A DNA stretch of 64,000 nucleotides from JAHEEL01 sp964195545 (GCA_964195545.1 CAXMQQ010000006.1:1-64000); one strand, 5' to 3'; positions 51,786 to 61,273 are shown, counted from the first letter of the stretch. Notes: a model not told the origin generated them from the sequence alone. Made by a program: numbers and translations.

Positions 51786-52693
51786 ACCTCGTCGGCCGCA
51801 GCGTTCTCGCCGTCACCGGTCGTTCGTCAGTCCGAAAGCTCTTCTCCGAATCTGCGGCAGGGCGTCGTCTGTCCCTCCGCTTCGTCGCCGGAGAAACGAT
51901 CGAAGAAGCCGTCGCCGCGGCGCGGCCTCTAAACGAGATCGGGGCTCATGTCTCGCTCGATCATCTCGGGGAGCACGTCACCGATGTCTCGGCTGCCGTT
52001 GCGGCTCGCGACGACTACCTGACATGCCTCGACAGGATCCGTGAGAGCGGCATCGATGCCAACATTTCCGTGAAACTGAGCCAACTCGGCCTCGGCCTCG
52101 ACGATGATCTCACCGTCGAATCTCTGGATGCTCTGGCGAGCAGAGCCGCCGACGCCGGGACCACGGTGACCATCGACATGGAGGAATCCGAACAGGTCGA
52201 GAAGACCGTCGGTGCGTTCGAGACGGTCCAAATCCGGCACGAAAACGTGGGCATCGCGGTTCAGAGCTACCTTTATCGGACACCCGCAGACCTCGACCGG
52301 ATCGTTGAGCGTGGCGGTCACGTGCGACTCTGCAAAGGGGCCTATGCGGAGCCGGCCGAGGTCGCTCATCAAGACAAGGACGGGGTCAATGCTGCTTTTG
52401 ACACGCTCACACGTCGACTGATGGCCACTCCGGGCGTCACCCCGGCGATCGCCACGCACGACGACAAACGGATCAACCTCACGAAGGAACTTGCCGAGCA
52501 TCGAACGAGGCCGTGGGAATTCCAGATGCTCTACGGCGTGCGTCGGAACCTACAACGGTCGCTTCTCGAAGATGGGCACCCGCTTCGGGTCTATGTGCCG
52601 TACGGCACCGCGTGGTACCCCTACCTCACACGCAGAATGGCCGAGCGCCCTGCCAACGTGGTGTTCTTCGTGCGGGCCGCAGTCGGCAGGTAG
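51782..52693 (+). CDS. Proline dehydrogenase
   Basis: This 303-residue FAD enzyme of the PRODH family has SVKLSQLGLGL, the TIDMEESEQVE strand, and RLCKGAYAEP with the conserved Lys-Gly-Ala-Tyr. YGVRRNLQRSLLEDGHPLRVYVPYG is the C-terminal barrel segment. It oxidises proline to pyrroline-5-carboxylate, the reverse of ProC. The start is GTG at 51782, overlapping proC by four bases. The match to stand-alone PRODH is complete. Confidence 0.95.
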   Translation: MNLVGRSVLAVTGRSSVRKLFSESAAGRRLSLRFVAGETIEEAVAAARPLNEIGAHVSLDHLGEHVTDVSAAVAARDDYLTCLDRIRESGIDANISVKLSQLGLGLDDDLTVESLDALASRAADAGTTVTIDMEESEQVEKTVGAFETVQIRHENVGIAVQSYLYRTPADLDRIVERGGHVRLCKGAYAEPAEVAHQDKDGVNAAFDTLTRRLMATPGVTPAIATHDDKRINLTKELAEHRTRPWEFQMLYGVRRNLQRSLLEDGHPLRVYVPYGTAWYPYLTRRMAERPANVVFFVRAAVGR

Positions 52694-52728
52694 GCGCTCG
52701 CGTTGACGATTGCCGGTACCCTTGCTCC

Positions 52729-53799
52729 ATGAAACGACTGATGCTCGCTGTAGTTGCACTCGTCTTTCTCGCTGCTGCCGCTCAACCTGCCGATGTTGCT
52801 CCGATACTCGAGGCCCAGGGATTCTTCGTCGAAGACGGGTCGGATGCCGACCCGGATGCCGTTGAAGACGCTGTCGCTGCGGCCCGGTTCGAGGGAGGCA
52901 AACTCTCAATCGCGGTTCTGGCCGTCGAACCCACCGGTGGCGCAACGATCTACGCCGAGATCACGCTCGATGCGATGGGCGGGACGGGCACCGTCTTCGT
53001 TGTCGCTCCCGAGACGGTCGGATGGGCCTCCGAGGGGGACATCTACACACCTGAGCAACTGGACGAGGCCACCGATGTCTCTCTCGACGGGTCGTCGGAC
53101 ACCGAGGTTGTGGAACTGTTCGTTGCGACACTCATCGGACAGCCGGTTGGCGGCGCAGAACCAGGTGGCGGCGGAGGCCTGCCGTTGGGCTGGATATTTC
53201 TGCTGATCGTCATCACTGGTGGGGCCCTCGTCTTCTGGTTGTCGTCGCGGTCTTCCAAACGGGACACAGCAAAGGCGATCGAGAATGCGAGGGTCGAGGT
53301 CAAGAAGCGCCTCGACGCCGTCGCGAATGACATCATCGACCTCGAGGACGAAGTCACGGCGTCAACCGATCCTGCGGCCCAGGTCCTCTACGAGTCCGCG
53401 ACCGTCGCGTACGCCGAGGCGCTCGACACCTATGAGAGAGCAGCTTCACCGGAGGAACTCATCGCCACGGCAGAGGAGTTGGACATGGCGATCTGGCGAC
53501 TCGACAGTGTGGAGGCACTCCTCGACGGCGAAGCCCCTCCTCCGAAGCCGGTGAAACCTCTACCGTCGACTCCCGTCACGGGAGCCACTTCGACTCTGAC
53601 ACCTCCTCGGGTCCCGGCACCCGTCTACCGGCGCCCGGATCACCGCCGATCGTCCGGGACGACGGCAATGATGACCGGCCTGTTGATGGGATCGATGGCG
53701 TCGGGGCGTCGCTCTCCCCGCCGGTCACCGAGCTCCCGTTCGCGGTCACGATCGACGAGCAGTTCACGCATGCGGGGCGGCGGTCGTCGTAGGGGCTGA
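52729..53799 (+). CDS. TPM-domain-like membrane protein with basic Ser/Arg tail
   Basis: This 356-residue protein has a signal sequence (MKRLMLAVVALVFLAAAA), then an extracytoplasmic domain (about 23-140) of TPM_phosphatase character with VFVVAPETVGWA. A Gly-rich linker, one membrane helix (about 153-172, LGWIFLLIVITGGALVFW) and a cytosolic helical coiled coil follow. The tail is Ser/Arg-rich (SRSRSRSTSSSRMRGGGRRRG). It precedes pspA by 51 bases, a common pairing for envelope-stress proteins. The TPM call is moderate. Confidence 0.6.
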   Translation: MKRLMLAVVALVFLAAAAQPADVAPILEAQGFFVEDGSDADPDAVEDAVAAARFEGGKLSIAVLAVEPTGGATIYAEITLDAMGGTGTVFVVAPETVGWASEGDIYTPEQLDEATDVSLDGSSDTEVVELFVATLIGQPVGGAEPGGGGGLPLGWIFLLIVITGGALVFWLSSRSSKRDTAKAIENARVEVKKRLDAVANDIIDLEDEVTASTDPAAQVLYESATVAYAEALDTYERAASPEELIATAEELDMAIWRLDSVEALLDGEAPPPKPVKPLPSTPVTGATSTLTPPRVPAPVYRRPDHRRSSGTTAMMTGLLMGSMASGRRSPRRSPSSRSRSRSTSSSRMRGGGRRRG

Positions 53800-53850
53800 T
53801 ATCGCTCCTAGACTCGCGGACACCGCAGATACCACAAGAGAGGGATGCGA

Positions 53851-54618
53851 ATGTTCAAGAAATGGTGGCTCTACATCCAGTCGTGGTTCAAGTCGACCTC
53901 CGACGACATGATGGATCCCGAGATCGAGATCCAGGTGGCGATCGATCAGGCGAAGAAGAAGAACCAGGACCTCAGGAACCAAGCCGCCAATATCGTGGCG
54001 CACCGCACCCAGCTCGAGAGCAAGATCGAGAAGGCCGCGGACGAGGTCGGCGAGACTCGCGAAATGGCCAAACAGGCGATCCTCAAGGCTGAGGAGGCCA
54101 AGGCCGCCGGAGACACGGCCGGCGTTTCCAAATGGACGAATATCGCTCAAGCCCAGGCAACGAAGCTGCAGGGCGCCGAGAACAATCTGACGTCTCTCAA
54201 GGGTCAGTACGGAACGGCGATTACGCAGGCCGACGAGGCCAAGCGCTCCGTACAGGCCAACGCTGTGAAGCTTCAGGAGCTCTCAGCGAAGCAAATGGAA
54301 CTGCTCGGATCGCTCGAGCAGGCCAAGATGCAGGAGACCGTCAACGCCGCCGTCCAATCGATGTCTGCGACGCTCGACGACCAGCTGCCCACGCTTGAAT
54401 CCGTCGAGGACAAGATCGAGAAGCGCAAGGCTCAGGCGATGGCGAAGGCTGAGATCTTCGAGGTGACGCCAGAAGGTGGCGAAGCCGAACTGCGCCAGGC
54501 CATGAACGAGGCGCAGGCGGATGCCAAGCTCGAAGAGCTGAAGGCGGAGCTCGGCCTCACCAGCGGCGGAGAGGCCAGCCAAACTGACACCGGGGAAGCC
54601 ACGGGACTCGAGGCCTAG
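53851..54618 (+). CDS. pspA: PspA/IM30-family membrane-stress protein
   Basis: This 255-residue, almost entirely helical protein starts MFKKWWLYIQSWFKSTSDD with an amphipathic membrane-binding helix. Long coiled-coil helices (about 25-190, with SVEDKIEKRKAQAMAKAEIFE) follow, which is the ESCRT-III-like PspA/IM30 fold. It guards membrane integrity and may build helical rods on damaged membrane. ATG 53851 has GAGGG at the right distance; ATG 53845 is too close to it. Confidence 0.88.
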   Translation: MFKKWWLYIQSWFKSTSDDMMDPEIEIQVAIDQAKKKNQDLRNQAANIVAHRTQLESKIEKAADEVGETREMAKQAILKAEEAKAAGDTAGVSKWTNIAQAQATKLQGAENNLTSLKGQYGTAITQADEAKRSVQANAVKLQELSAKQMELLGSLEQAKMQETVNAAVQSMSATLDDQLPTLESVEDKIEKRKAQAMAKAEIFEVTPEGGEAELRQAMNEAQADAKLEELKAELGLTSGGEASQTDTGEATGLEA

Positions 54619-54668
54619 CCGGCAACGAGTTCAAGTCGCACCTTGAGCGCTCGAAGGACCGTGACTTG

Positions 54669-56363
54669 ATGGCCATGCCAACAGATCTCGAGATCGCACG
54701 GGACGCGAAGCTCCGACGGATCGAAGACATCGCAGACGAAATGGGCATACCGCTCGACGATGTCGAGCACTACGGCCGCGAGATGGCGAAGATTTCGCTT
54801 TCGGCGATCGATCAGATGGGTCCGCCAAGGGCGAAGTACGTGCTCGTCACGGCAACGAGTCCGACGCCCCTCGGAGAGGGCAAGACGACGATCGCCGTGG
54901 GGCTCGCCCAGGGCTTCAAGCACGTCGATCGACAAGCCGTCGTCACGTTGAGGCAACCGTCGCTTGGGCCGACCTTCGGAATCAAGGGCGGTGCAGCAGG
55001 CGGCGGGTACTCGCAAGTTGTACCGATGGAGCAGATGAACCTTCATCTAACGGGAGATTTCCATGCTGTTGCCGCTGCGAACAACCTCATCTCTGCGCTC
55101 ATCGACAATCAGATCTATCACGGCAATCAACTCTCGATAGGGACCGACGACGTCACGTGGCGTCGCGTTCTCGATGTCAACGACCGCACACTTCGTCACG
55201 TGGTGACCGGACTTGGGGGGAAGATCAACGGCGTGCCCCGGGAGGCCGGGTTCGACATCACCGCCGCTTCCGAGATCATGGCCATGCTTGGGCTGGCAAC
55301 CAGCCTCAAGGGGCTCCGCGAGATGTTGCGACGCACGGTCATCGGATTCGACCGCCACGGCAGGGCCGTCACCGCCGAAGACGTCAACGCAGCGGGATCG
55401 GCGGCGGTACTGCTCAAAGATGCGCTCTCTCCGAACCTGATGCAGACGCTCGAAGGTACCCCTGCGATCGTGCACACCGGGCCGTTCGCGAACATCGCCC
55501 ACGGCAACTCGTCGATCGTCGGCGACTACATAGGCATCCGAGCCGGCGACTATCTGATCACCGAGGCTGGCTTCGGATCCGACATTGGTGCAGAGAAGTT
55601 CTTCAATCTGAAGTGCAGAGCTTCGGGGCTTGCTCCCGACGTTGCGGTCATCGTGACGACCGTCCGGTCGATGAAGTTCCATTCTGGTACGCACGTCATC
55701 AAGGCCGGCCGACCCCTCCCCACTGCGCTGCTTGAGGAGAATCCCGTCGATGTGTTCGACGGAACCGCCAACCTCCGCCGTCATATCCGCATCGTCCGTC
55801 GTCACGGCGTCACGCCCGTCGTTGCGATCAATGGGTTCCCGACCGATTTCAAGTCGGAGCACGAGGTCATTGCCCGTGTCTGTGAGGAGGAGGGGGTCCG
55901 ATGGGCTGTTGCTCAGCCGTTCTCCGAGGGTGGGTCGGGCATGGTCGGTCTGGCGAGGATCGTCGAAGATGCCGCGGCGGAAGGGTCGGATTTCAAACTG
56001 CTCTATCCCGATGACATGCCCCTTCGCGAGAAGATCGAGACGATCGCGACCGACGTCTACGGTGCCGATGGCGTGAAGTTCGATGCCAAAGCCGAACGCC
56101 AGCTCGCTCGTTACGAGAGCCTGGGATGGGGATACCTTCCGATTTGCATGGCGAAGACCCAGTACTCACTGAGCCACGACGCATCGCTCCGCGGCGCCCC
56201 GACGGGCTGGATCCTTCGCGTCCGGGAAGTCCAGGCTTCGATCGGTGCCGGATTCATCCTCCCGCTGACGGGGACGATCAACCGCATGCCGGGCCTCGGA
56301 GCTCATCCATCGGCTCACGCCATCGATATCGACGATGACGGCAACGTCGTGGGGCTGTCGTAG
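54669..56363 (+). CDS. fhs: Formate-tetrahydrofolate ligase
   Basis: This 564-residue enzyme has the P-loop-like TPLGEGKTT (about 66-74) and the folate/formate blocks RQPSLGPTFGIKGGAAGGG, MNLHLTGDFHA and FANIAHGNSS. LGGKINGVPREAGFDITAASEIMA is also as expected. It makes 10-formyl-THF from formate, THF and ATP. Together with GcvP it supports one-carbon flow. ATG 54669 (or 54675) follows AAGGA. Confidence 0.97.
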   Translation: MAMPTDLEIARDAKLRRIEDIADEMGIPLDDVEHYGREMAKISLSAIDQMGPPRAKYVLVTATSPTPLGEGKTTIAVGLAQGFKHVDRQAVVTLRQPSLGPTFGIKGGAAGGGYSQVVPMEQMNLHLTGDFHAVAAANNLISALIDNQIYHGNQLSIGTDDVTWRRVLDVNDRTLRHVVTGLGGKINGVPREAGFDITAASEIMAMLGLATSLKGLREMLRRTVIGFDRHGRAVTAEDVNAAGSAAVLLKDALSPNLMQTLEGTPAIVHTGPFANIAHGNSSIVGDYIGIRAGDYLITEAGFGSDIGAEKFFNLKCRASGLAPDVAVIVTTVRSMKFHSGTHVIKAGRPLPTALLEENPVDVFDGTANLRRHIRIVRRHGVTPVVAINGFPTDFKSEHEVIARVCEEEGVRWAVAQPFSEGGSGMVGLARIVEDAAAEGSDFKLLYPDDMPLREKIETIATDVYGADGVKFDAKAERQLARYESLGWGYLPICMAKTQYSLSHDASLRGAPTGWILRVREVQASIGAGFILPLTGTINRMPGLGAHPSAHAIDIDDDGNVVGLS

Positions 56364-56485
56364 GGACAGATCGAGCGTCTTGAACCGGTGGTCGATGTGT
56401 TTCACGATGTGCATGTGGTCGTTCCGCATCCCCGAACGAATCCCACATGGACCACTCGATTGGGAGACCGCCGATGTGGCACCCT

Positions 56486-56513
56486 TGCTGTCTGCTGTCT
56501 GCTGTCTGCTGTC
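56486..56513. repeat. Four perfect tandem copies of TGCTGTC
   Basis: TGCTGTC is repeated four times without a mismatch in the 207-base gap between fhs and the Fe-S gene. The same heptamer occurs in degraded form at 39179. Confidence 0.85.
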
Positions 56514-56570
56514 TGGCTGAATCCTCTGTCCCGTTCTCTACACTGCTCCTGAACCCATAGGAGGCATGCG

Positions 56571-58751
56571 TTGACCACTACCGAGACGCCACCGGACAGC
56601 GACGAGAAGCGCCAGGGGTGGAAGGTCACGCCGAGTCGGATTCTTGCGGTTCTGGCCGGGTTAGCGGTCGTGGGGACGTTGATCTTCTGGTGGTTCGGGT
56701 CGCTTCCCGAAGAGCCTCACTTCGACGTTGGTCGCCCGATCTTCGGGAACATTCCGGCCTTGATCGTTGCCCTCTTCTACGTGACGATCGCCACGTTCCT
56801 CGGTGTCATGTTCTATTTGTTCGCACAACGGGCGAGGAGTTGGGAGCGAGGGCTCTGGGAGCCCCGATCGGGCATCTGGAAGCAGCGTCTGATCGCGTTC
56901 CGCGACGCGTTGCTGATGCGAACGGTTCTCGAGGACCGGCAGGCAGGCCTCATGCACTCGATGATCTACTGGGGATTCATCGTTCTCATGATCGGGACCG
57001 CCACGCTCGAACTCGACCACATTCTGCCGAGCGGGTTGAAGTTCCTCCATGGTTGGTTCTACCAGGGCTACTCGGCGGTGCTGGATCTGGCCGCCCTCGT
57101 GTTCATCGTCGGCATCGTGTGGGCCGGCTTGCGACGGTACGTGCAGAAGCCGGGGCGCCTCAAGGCGAAGACCCGGCCGGAGGACGGCTGGATCCTATTC
57201 ACCCTTGGACTGATCGGCGTGTCCGGTCTCCTCACTGAGGCGGCCCGGATCACGTTGAGCGGTCAGCCGTCGTTCGAAGTGTGGTCGTTCGTTGGCTATC
57301 CGCTGTCGTATCTGGTCCCGTTGACGACGGCGTCCGGCTGGCATCAGACGTTCTGGATCATCCACGCGGTGGCGTTCGTCGCCTTCCTTGTCATCCTTCC
57401 GACGACGAAGCTTCGCCACGTTGTCACCTCGCCGACGAACCTTGCGTTGTTGCCCCGGGCCCGGCCGAAGGGCGCCATGCGTGAGGTTCCGAACCTCATG
57501 GAAGCGGAAGACATTGAGACCATCGGCGCATCCCGGGTTGGCGAGTTCAGCTGGAAACAACTCTTCGATACCGATGCGTGCACCGTGTGTGGTCGTTGCA
57601 CCGAGGTCTGTCCGGCGAATCAGACCGGCAAGTCACTTGACCCGCGGGAGATCGTGCTGAAGCTGGGCCAAGTCGCCGCGCAAACGGCCGCCGACCCGAT
57701 TTCGCCGACGGTGAGCGTTGACGGTGATCTCACCGTCTCGTCCGATCTCGTCTTCGAACGGATCACCCCCTGGGAGCTGTGGTCGTGCACAACCTGTCGA
57801 GCGTGCGATGAGGCCTGTCCTGCAGGCCTTGAGATCGTGGACAAGATCCTCGACATGCGCCGGTTCCTCTCGCTGATGGAGGCGGAGTTCCCGACTGAGC
57901 TCGGCAAGGCCTACGTGAGTCTCGAGAACTCCTCGAACATCTACGGGATGGACCAGACGACCCGTGGAGACTGGATCAAGGAACTCGACTTCGAGGTGAA
58001 GTACCTCGACGATCCGGGGGTGACGGCGGAGTACCTCTACTGGGTTGGTTGCGCCGGGTCGTTCGATGACAGGAACAAGAAGGTCACGATTGCGACGGCG
58101 AGGCTCCTGCATGAGGCCGATGTCGACTTCGCGATCCTCGGAAAGAGAGAGCTCTGCACCGGCGACCCGGCCCGCCGCACGGGCAACGAGTACGTATTCC
58201 AGGGTCTGGCGCTGCAGAACATCGAGACGCTGAACGACCTCGGTGTCACGAAGATCGTCACGCAGTGTCCGCACTGCTTCAACACCCTGAAGAACGAGTA
58301 TCCACAGTTCGGAGGGGACTACGAGACGATCCATCACTCCGACCTTCTGATGCGCCTTGTCGATGAGGGCAGGATCACGCCCAAATCGAACGGGCAGACC
58401 GTCACCTTTCATGATCCGTGTTACCTCGGCCGCTACAACGACGTGTACGAGGAGCCTCGCGGGATCGTCGACTCGATCGGGACACGGGTCGAGATGCCGC
58501 GTGCCGAGAGCGACTCTTTCTGCTGCGGCGCTGGCGGCGGGAAGATGTGGTTCGAGGAGGACACCGGGAAGAAGATCAACATCGAGCGGACCGAGGAAGC
58601 CGTCGCGTGTGGCACCGACGTCATCGCGACCGGATGCCCGTTCTGCTTCGTGATGGTCGACGACGGCGTCCGCGACCTCGGTGTCGAAGAGACCGTCATC
58701 GTCAAAGACATCGCCATGCTGCTCGAGGAGAGCATCCGGTCTGACGGGTGA
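56571..58751 (+). CDS. Membrane Fe-S oxidoreductase, ETF:menaquinone oxidoreductase-like
   Basis: This 726-residue protein has an N-terminal NarI-like cytochrome-b domain with about six helices (28-285). Two 4Fe-4S motifs follow, CTVCGRCTEVCP (about 336) and CTTCRACDEACP (about 405). Two CCG domains close it (VGCAGSFDD near 492 with CPHC near 565; DPCYLG near 614 with CCGAGGG near 650). This order matches HdrD/GlpC-like menaquinone-linked Fe-S proteins that oxidise electron-transfer flavoprotein. TTG is the start, seven bases behind GGAGG. It would take electrons from beta-oxidation dehydrogenases. Confidence 0.9.
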   Translation: MTTTETPPDSDEKRQGWKVTPSRILAVLAGLAVVGTLIFWWFGSLPEEPHFDVGRPIFGNIPALIVALFYVTIATFLGVMFYLFAQRARSWERGLWEPRSGIWKQRLIAFRDALLMRTVLEDRQAGLMHSMIYWGFIVLMIGTATLELDHILPSGLKFLHGWFYQGYSAVLDLAALVFIVGIVWAGLRRYVQKPGRLKAKTRPEDGWILFTLGLIGVSGLLTEAARITLSGQPSFEVWSFVGYPLSYLVPLTTASGWHQTFWIIHAVAFVAFLVILPTTKLRHVVTSPTNLALLPRARPKGAMREVPNLMEAEDIETIGASRVGEFSWKQLFDTDACTVCGRCTEVCPANQTGKSLDPREIVLKLGQVAAQTAADPISPTVSVDGDLTVSSDLVFERITPWELWSCTTCRACDEACPAGLEIVDKILDMRRFLSLMEAEFPTELGKAYVSLENSSNIYGMDQTTRGDWIKELDFEVKYLDDPGVTAEYLYWVGCAGSFDDRNKKVTIATARLLHEADVDFAILGKRELCTGDPARRTGNEYVFQGLALQNIETLNDLGVTKIVTQCPHCFNTLKNEYPQFGGDYETIHHSDLLMRLVDEGRITPKSNGQTVTFHDPCYLGRYNDVYEEPRGIVDSIGTRVEMPRAESDSFCCGAGGGKMWFEEDTGKKINIERTEEAVACGTDVIATGCPFCFVMVDDGVRDLGVEETVIVKDIAMLLEESIRSDG

Positions 58752-59239
58752 CATCCGACACGCTCCTCATCGCTGTCGTCGCGGTCGTCATGGTGATCGG
58801 CGTTGCCGGCACTGTGCTGCCGATCCTGCCGGGCCTGTGGGTGATCTGGTTCGCGGCCGTGGCGTACGGATTCCTTTCCGGATTCACCACGGGCGGATGG
58901 TTCGCGATGACGCTGATCACAGTCCTGGCGATCGCTGGCACGGTCTCAGCGTTCTACCTCCCGCAACGGGCGGCCGCGTCGGTCGGTGTTCCCTGGTGGG
59001 GCCAACTTGTCGCCATCGGCTTCGCCGTCGCAGGAATCTTCGTCGTTCCGATCGTCGGGGCCCCGCTCGGATTCGTGGTCGGCATCCTGGTCACCACGAT
59101 CGTGCGGGAACGCCACATCGCCGGCGCTCTCGGGGCGACCTGGGCAACGCTCAAGTCGATGCTGCTCGCCTCGGGAGTGCAGTTCGCAGTTGGCCTGATG
59201 ATGACGGCCGTGTGGGTGATGTGGGTCTGGGTGGCGTAG
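58748..59239 (+). CDS. DUF456 family membrane protein
   Basis: This 163-residue protein has about five hydrophobic segments, beginning LLIAVVAVVMVIGVAGTVLP. It has the family Pro-Gly pattern ILPGLWVIWFAAVAYG and PIVGAPLGFVVGILVTTIVR. The function is unknown. GTG 58748 overlaps the Fe-S gene stop by GTGA, so the two are translated together, which suggests a membrane link. Confidence 0.8.
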   Translation: MTSDTLLIAVVAVVMVIGVAGTVLPILPGLWVIWFAAVAYGFLSGFTTGGWFAMTLITVLAIAGTVSAFYLPQRAAASVGVPWWGQLVAIGFAVAGIFVVPIVGAPLGFVVGILVTTIVRERHIAGALGATWATLKSMLLASGVQFAVGLMMTAVWVMWVWVA

Positions 59240-59302
59240 CCAGACCCAGGTGTTCGCTCCGGAACTTGTCCTGGGCCGTTCGACGGAAACGGTGAAGCAG
59301 GC

Positions 59303-59330
59303 AGTCGGTCGCCGGTAGTCGGTATTCGGC
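59303..59330. repeat. Period-7 repeat, four units around AGTCGGT
   Basis: Units AGTCGGT, CGCCGGT, AGTCGGT and ATTCGGC follow each other in the gap between DUF456 and glgA. Confidence 0.5.
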
Positions 59331-59356
59331 ACCTGCGCCTTGAGTACGATTCTCCC

Positions 59357-60697
59357 ATGAAGATTCTGTTTGCTGCTGCCGAGTTCTCGCCCTTCGTCCG
59401 CACCGGTGGATTGGGGAACGCTGTGGCCGGACTGGCTCACGCTCTTTCTGCCGATCACGATGTCACTGTCGCCGTGCCGGGCTATCGGGATGCCAGTGCC
59501 CCGGGTCGCAAGATCAAGGAAGAGCCCTGGAAGCTGCACATGGATGGGGATGTCGAAGTGCTCTTCTGGCTCGATCCATCTTTCGATCGGCCCGGCATCT
59601 ACGGACCCGATTCGTCTTCTTCGTATGACGACAACTGGGAGCGATTCGCCCGCTTCTCCGTTGCCGTCGCTGAGGTCGCGGATGGATTCGACGTCGTCCA
59701 TCTTCATGACGGGCACGTCGGTGCGGTGGCTCTGAAGACGATGGTGCGAACGGTATTCACGATCCACAACGCTTCGTACCCGATGATCGGTCCGCTTGGA
59801 CCGGCCACAGAGGTGCTTGGTCTCGGTCCGAAGGCGTCCGTGCTCGGTGGTGACATGGAATGGTTCGGCGAAGCGAACTTCCTGAAGGCCGGTATCGTCG
59901 GCGCGACGCAGGCGACAACGGTGAGTCCCGGTCATGCTCAGGAACTGACCGTCGATGAGACGTCCTTCGGACTTGGCGGAATCATCCGCGGGTTGTTCCG
60001 GCCGATCGTCGGTGTTCTCAACGGCATCGACACCGATGACTGGGATCCGGGTCGTGATCCGGGCCTCCCCAGGCCGTTCACCGCCTCCGAGCTGGCGGGC
60101 CGCTCCGCTTCGAGAAAGGCGCTGCTGTCCGAGTACGGGCTCGACGAAGGATTCATCCTCGGCAATGTCGGCCGGATGTCAGGGCAGAAGGGTCTCGGTC
60201 TCATCGACTACGACCTCGACGTGCTCGTTGAGGAAGGCGCCCGCTTCGTGTTCATGGGGAATGGTGATCTTGATTCGCTTATTGATGGTTGGGTCGATCG
60301 TCACCCCACGACCGTCGCGCACGTCCCATTCGACGAACCGGCTTCGCGACTCGTGTTCGCAGGCTCTGACGGCTACCTCATGCCATCTCAGTACGAGCCA
60401 TGCGGGCTCGGGCAGATCTACGCCATGAGGTACGGAAGCCCGACGATCGCCCACTTCACCGGCGGTCTTGAGGACACCGTCTTCGATATCGACGAGGATC
60501 CGGCGAACGGTACCGGGTTCGTGTTTCGCTCCTTCGACCATCCGTCGCTCACGAAGACGATCCGGCGTTCGATGCACTACCACGCTTCGATACCGGACCT
60601 CTGGCGCACCGTGCAGGTCAACGGGATGGTCCGGGATTGGTCATGGGACGCACGTGCGGTCGAGTACGAGGCGATCTACGAATCGGTTCTGCCATAG
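59357..60697 (+). CDS. glgA: Glycogen/starch synthase, GT5
   Basis: This 446-residue GT5 enzyme begins MKILFAAAEFSPFVRTGGLG; the family Lys of KTGGL is Arg here. The C-terminal SQYEPCGLGQIYAMRYG is the substrate-binding EPCGL block. GNVGRMSGQKGLGLIDYDLD is the nucleotide-binding part. It elongates alpha-1,4-glucan from ADP-glucose. It precedes a broken galactokinase and a GH13 amylase, forming a loose sugar cluster. The Arg replacement occurs in other non-classical members. Confidence 0.9.
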   Translation: MKILFAAAEFSPFVRTGGLGNAVAGLAHALSADHDVTVAVPGYRDASAPGRKIKEEPWKLHMDGDVEVLFWLDPSFDRPGIYGPDSSSSYDDNWERFARFSVAVAEVADGFDVVHLHDGHVGAVALKTMVRTVFTIHNASYPMIGPLGPATEVLGLGPKASVLGGDMEWFGEANFLKAGIVGATQATTVSPGHAQELTVDETSFGLGGIIRGLFRPIVGVLNGIDTDDWDPGRDPGLPRPFTASELAGRSASRKALLSEYGLDEGFILGNVGRMSGQKGLGLIDYDLDVLVEEGARFVFMGNGDLDSLIDGWVDRHPTTVAHVPFDEPASRLVFAGSDGYLMPSQYEPCGLGQIYAMRYGSPTIAHFTGGLEDTVFDIDEDPANGTGFVFRSFDHPSLTKTIRRSMHYHASIPDLWRTVQVNGMVRDWSWDARAVEYEAIYESVLP

Positions 60698-60710
60698 ACG
60701 GTCGTTCCGT

Positions 60711-61034
60711 TCACGCTATCGGTCCCGGAGCCCCGACGACGCCGGCTTCCGACGCCGCTCCCGTCACGTACGCCTTCGGCTCTAACCCGGTAGCAGACGC
60801 GTAGCTCTCCACCACCTCGTCAACGAACGCGGCGGCCTCGGACGCGGTCACCACCGCTACGGCGCATCCGCCGAACCCGCCCCCGGTCATGCGCGCACCG
60901 AGGCAGCCATCGATGCCCGAAGCGATTTCGACCATGAGGTCGAGGGCTTCGGAGGACACCTGGAAGTCGCCGCGAAGGCTCCGATGGCTCGCGGCCATCA
61001 GTTGGCCGAGCCGAGCGCTCAAGCAGTAGGCACC
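60711..61034 (-). pseudogene. galK: Galactokinase, C-terminal remnant
   Basis: The last about 107 residues of a GHMP galactokinase are readable: LGQLMAASHRSLRGDFQVSS and ARMTGGGFGGCAVAVV (the glycine-rich loop), ending GAPGPIA. Everything before this, including the GalNAc/galactose-binding domain, is missing. At about 61034 the match ends and DUF222-like sequence starts. It has no start codon of its own, so the gene is broken. Confidence 0.8.
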
Positions 61035-61042
61035 TCCGGCCG

Positions 61043-61273
61043 TCACCAATCGGGTGGGTGATTGCCTTCGTGGCCCTGGGTGAAGCGGAAGCGCCGGCGT
61101 TGGCGAGCTGACTCTGGGTCCTCGAGAGCAGTCGGGTGTTCGACCTGCTGCTCCCAGTGCGGGACCGATCGACGGAGGTCCTGCGGGTCGAGATGTGACG
61201 CGATCTCGGCGAATACCGATGCCTGCTCGGCGATCTTCCACGAACTGTGGGCTGTCAAGACACCTATACGCAC
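61043..61273 (-). pseudogene. DUF222/13E12-type fragment
   Basis: A 76-codon stretch reads SSWKIAEQASVFAEIASHLD, then PQDLRRSVPHWEQQVEHPTA, then LEDPESARQRRRFRF. It matches the middle of DUF222/13E12 (often HNH-nuclease) proteins: LxPxxLRRxVxHW and DPExxxxRRRFR. The rest is missing, and its 5' end starts inside repeat copy C. It is a fragment of a mobile-type gene. Confidence 0.55.
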
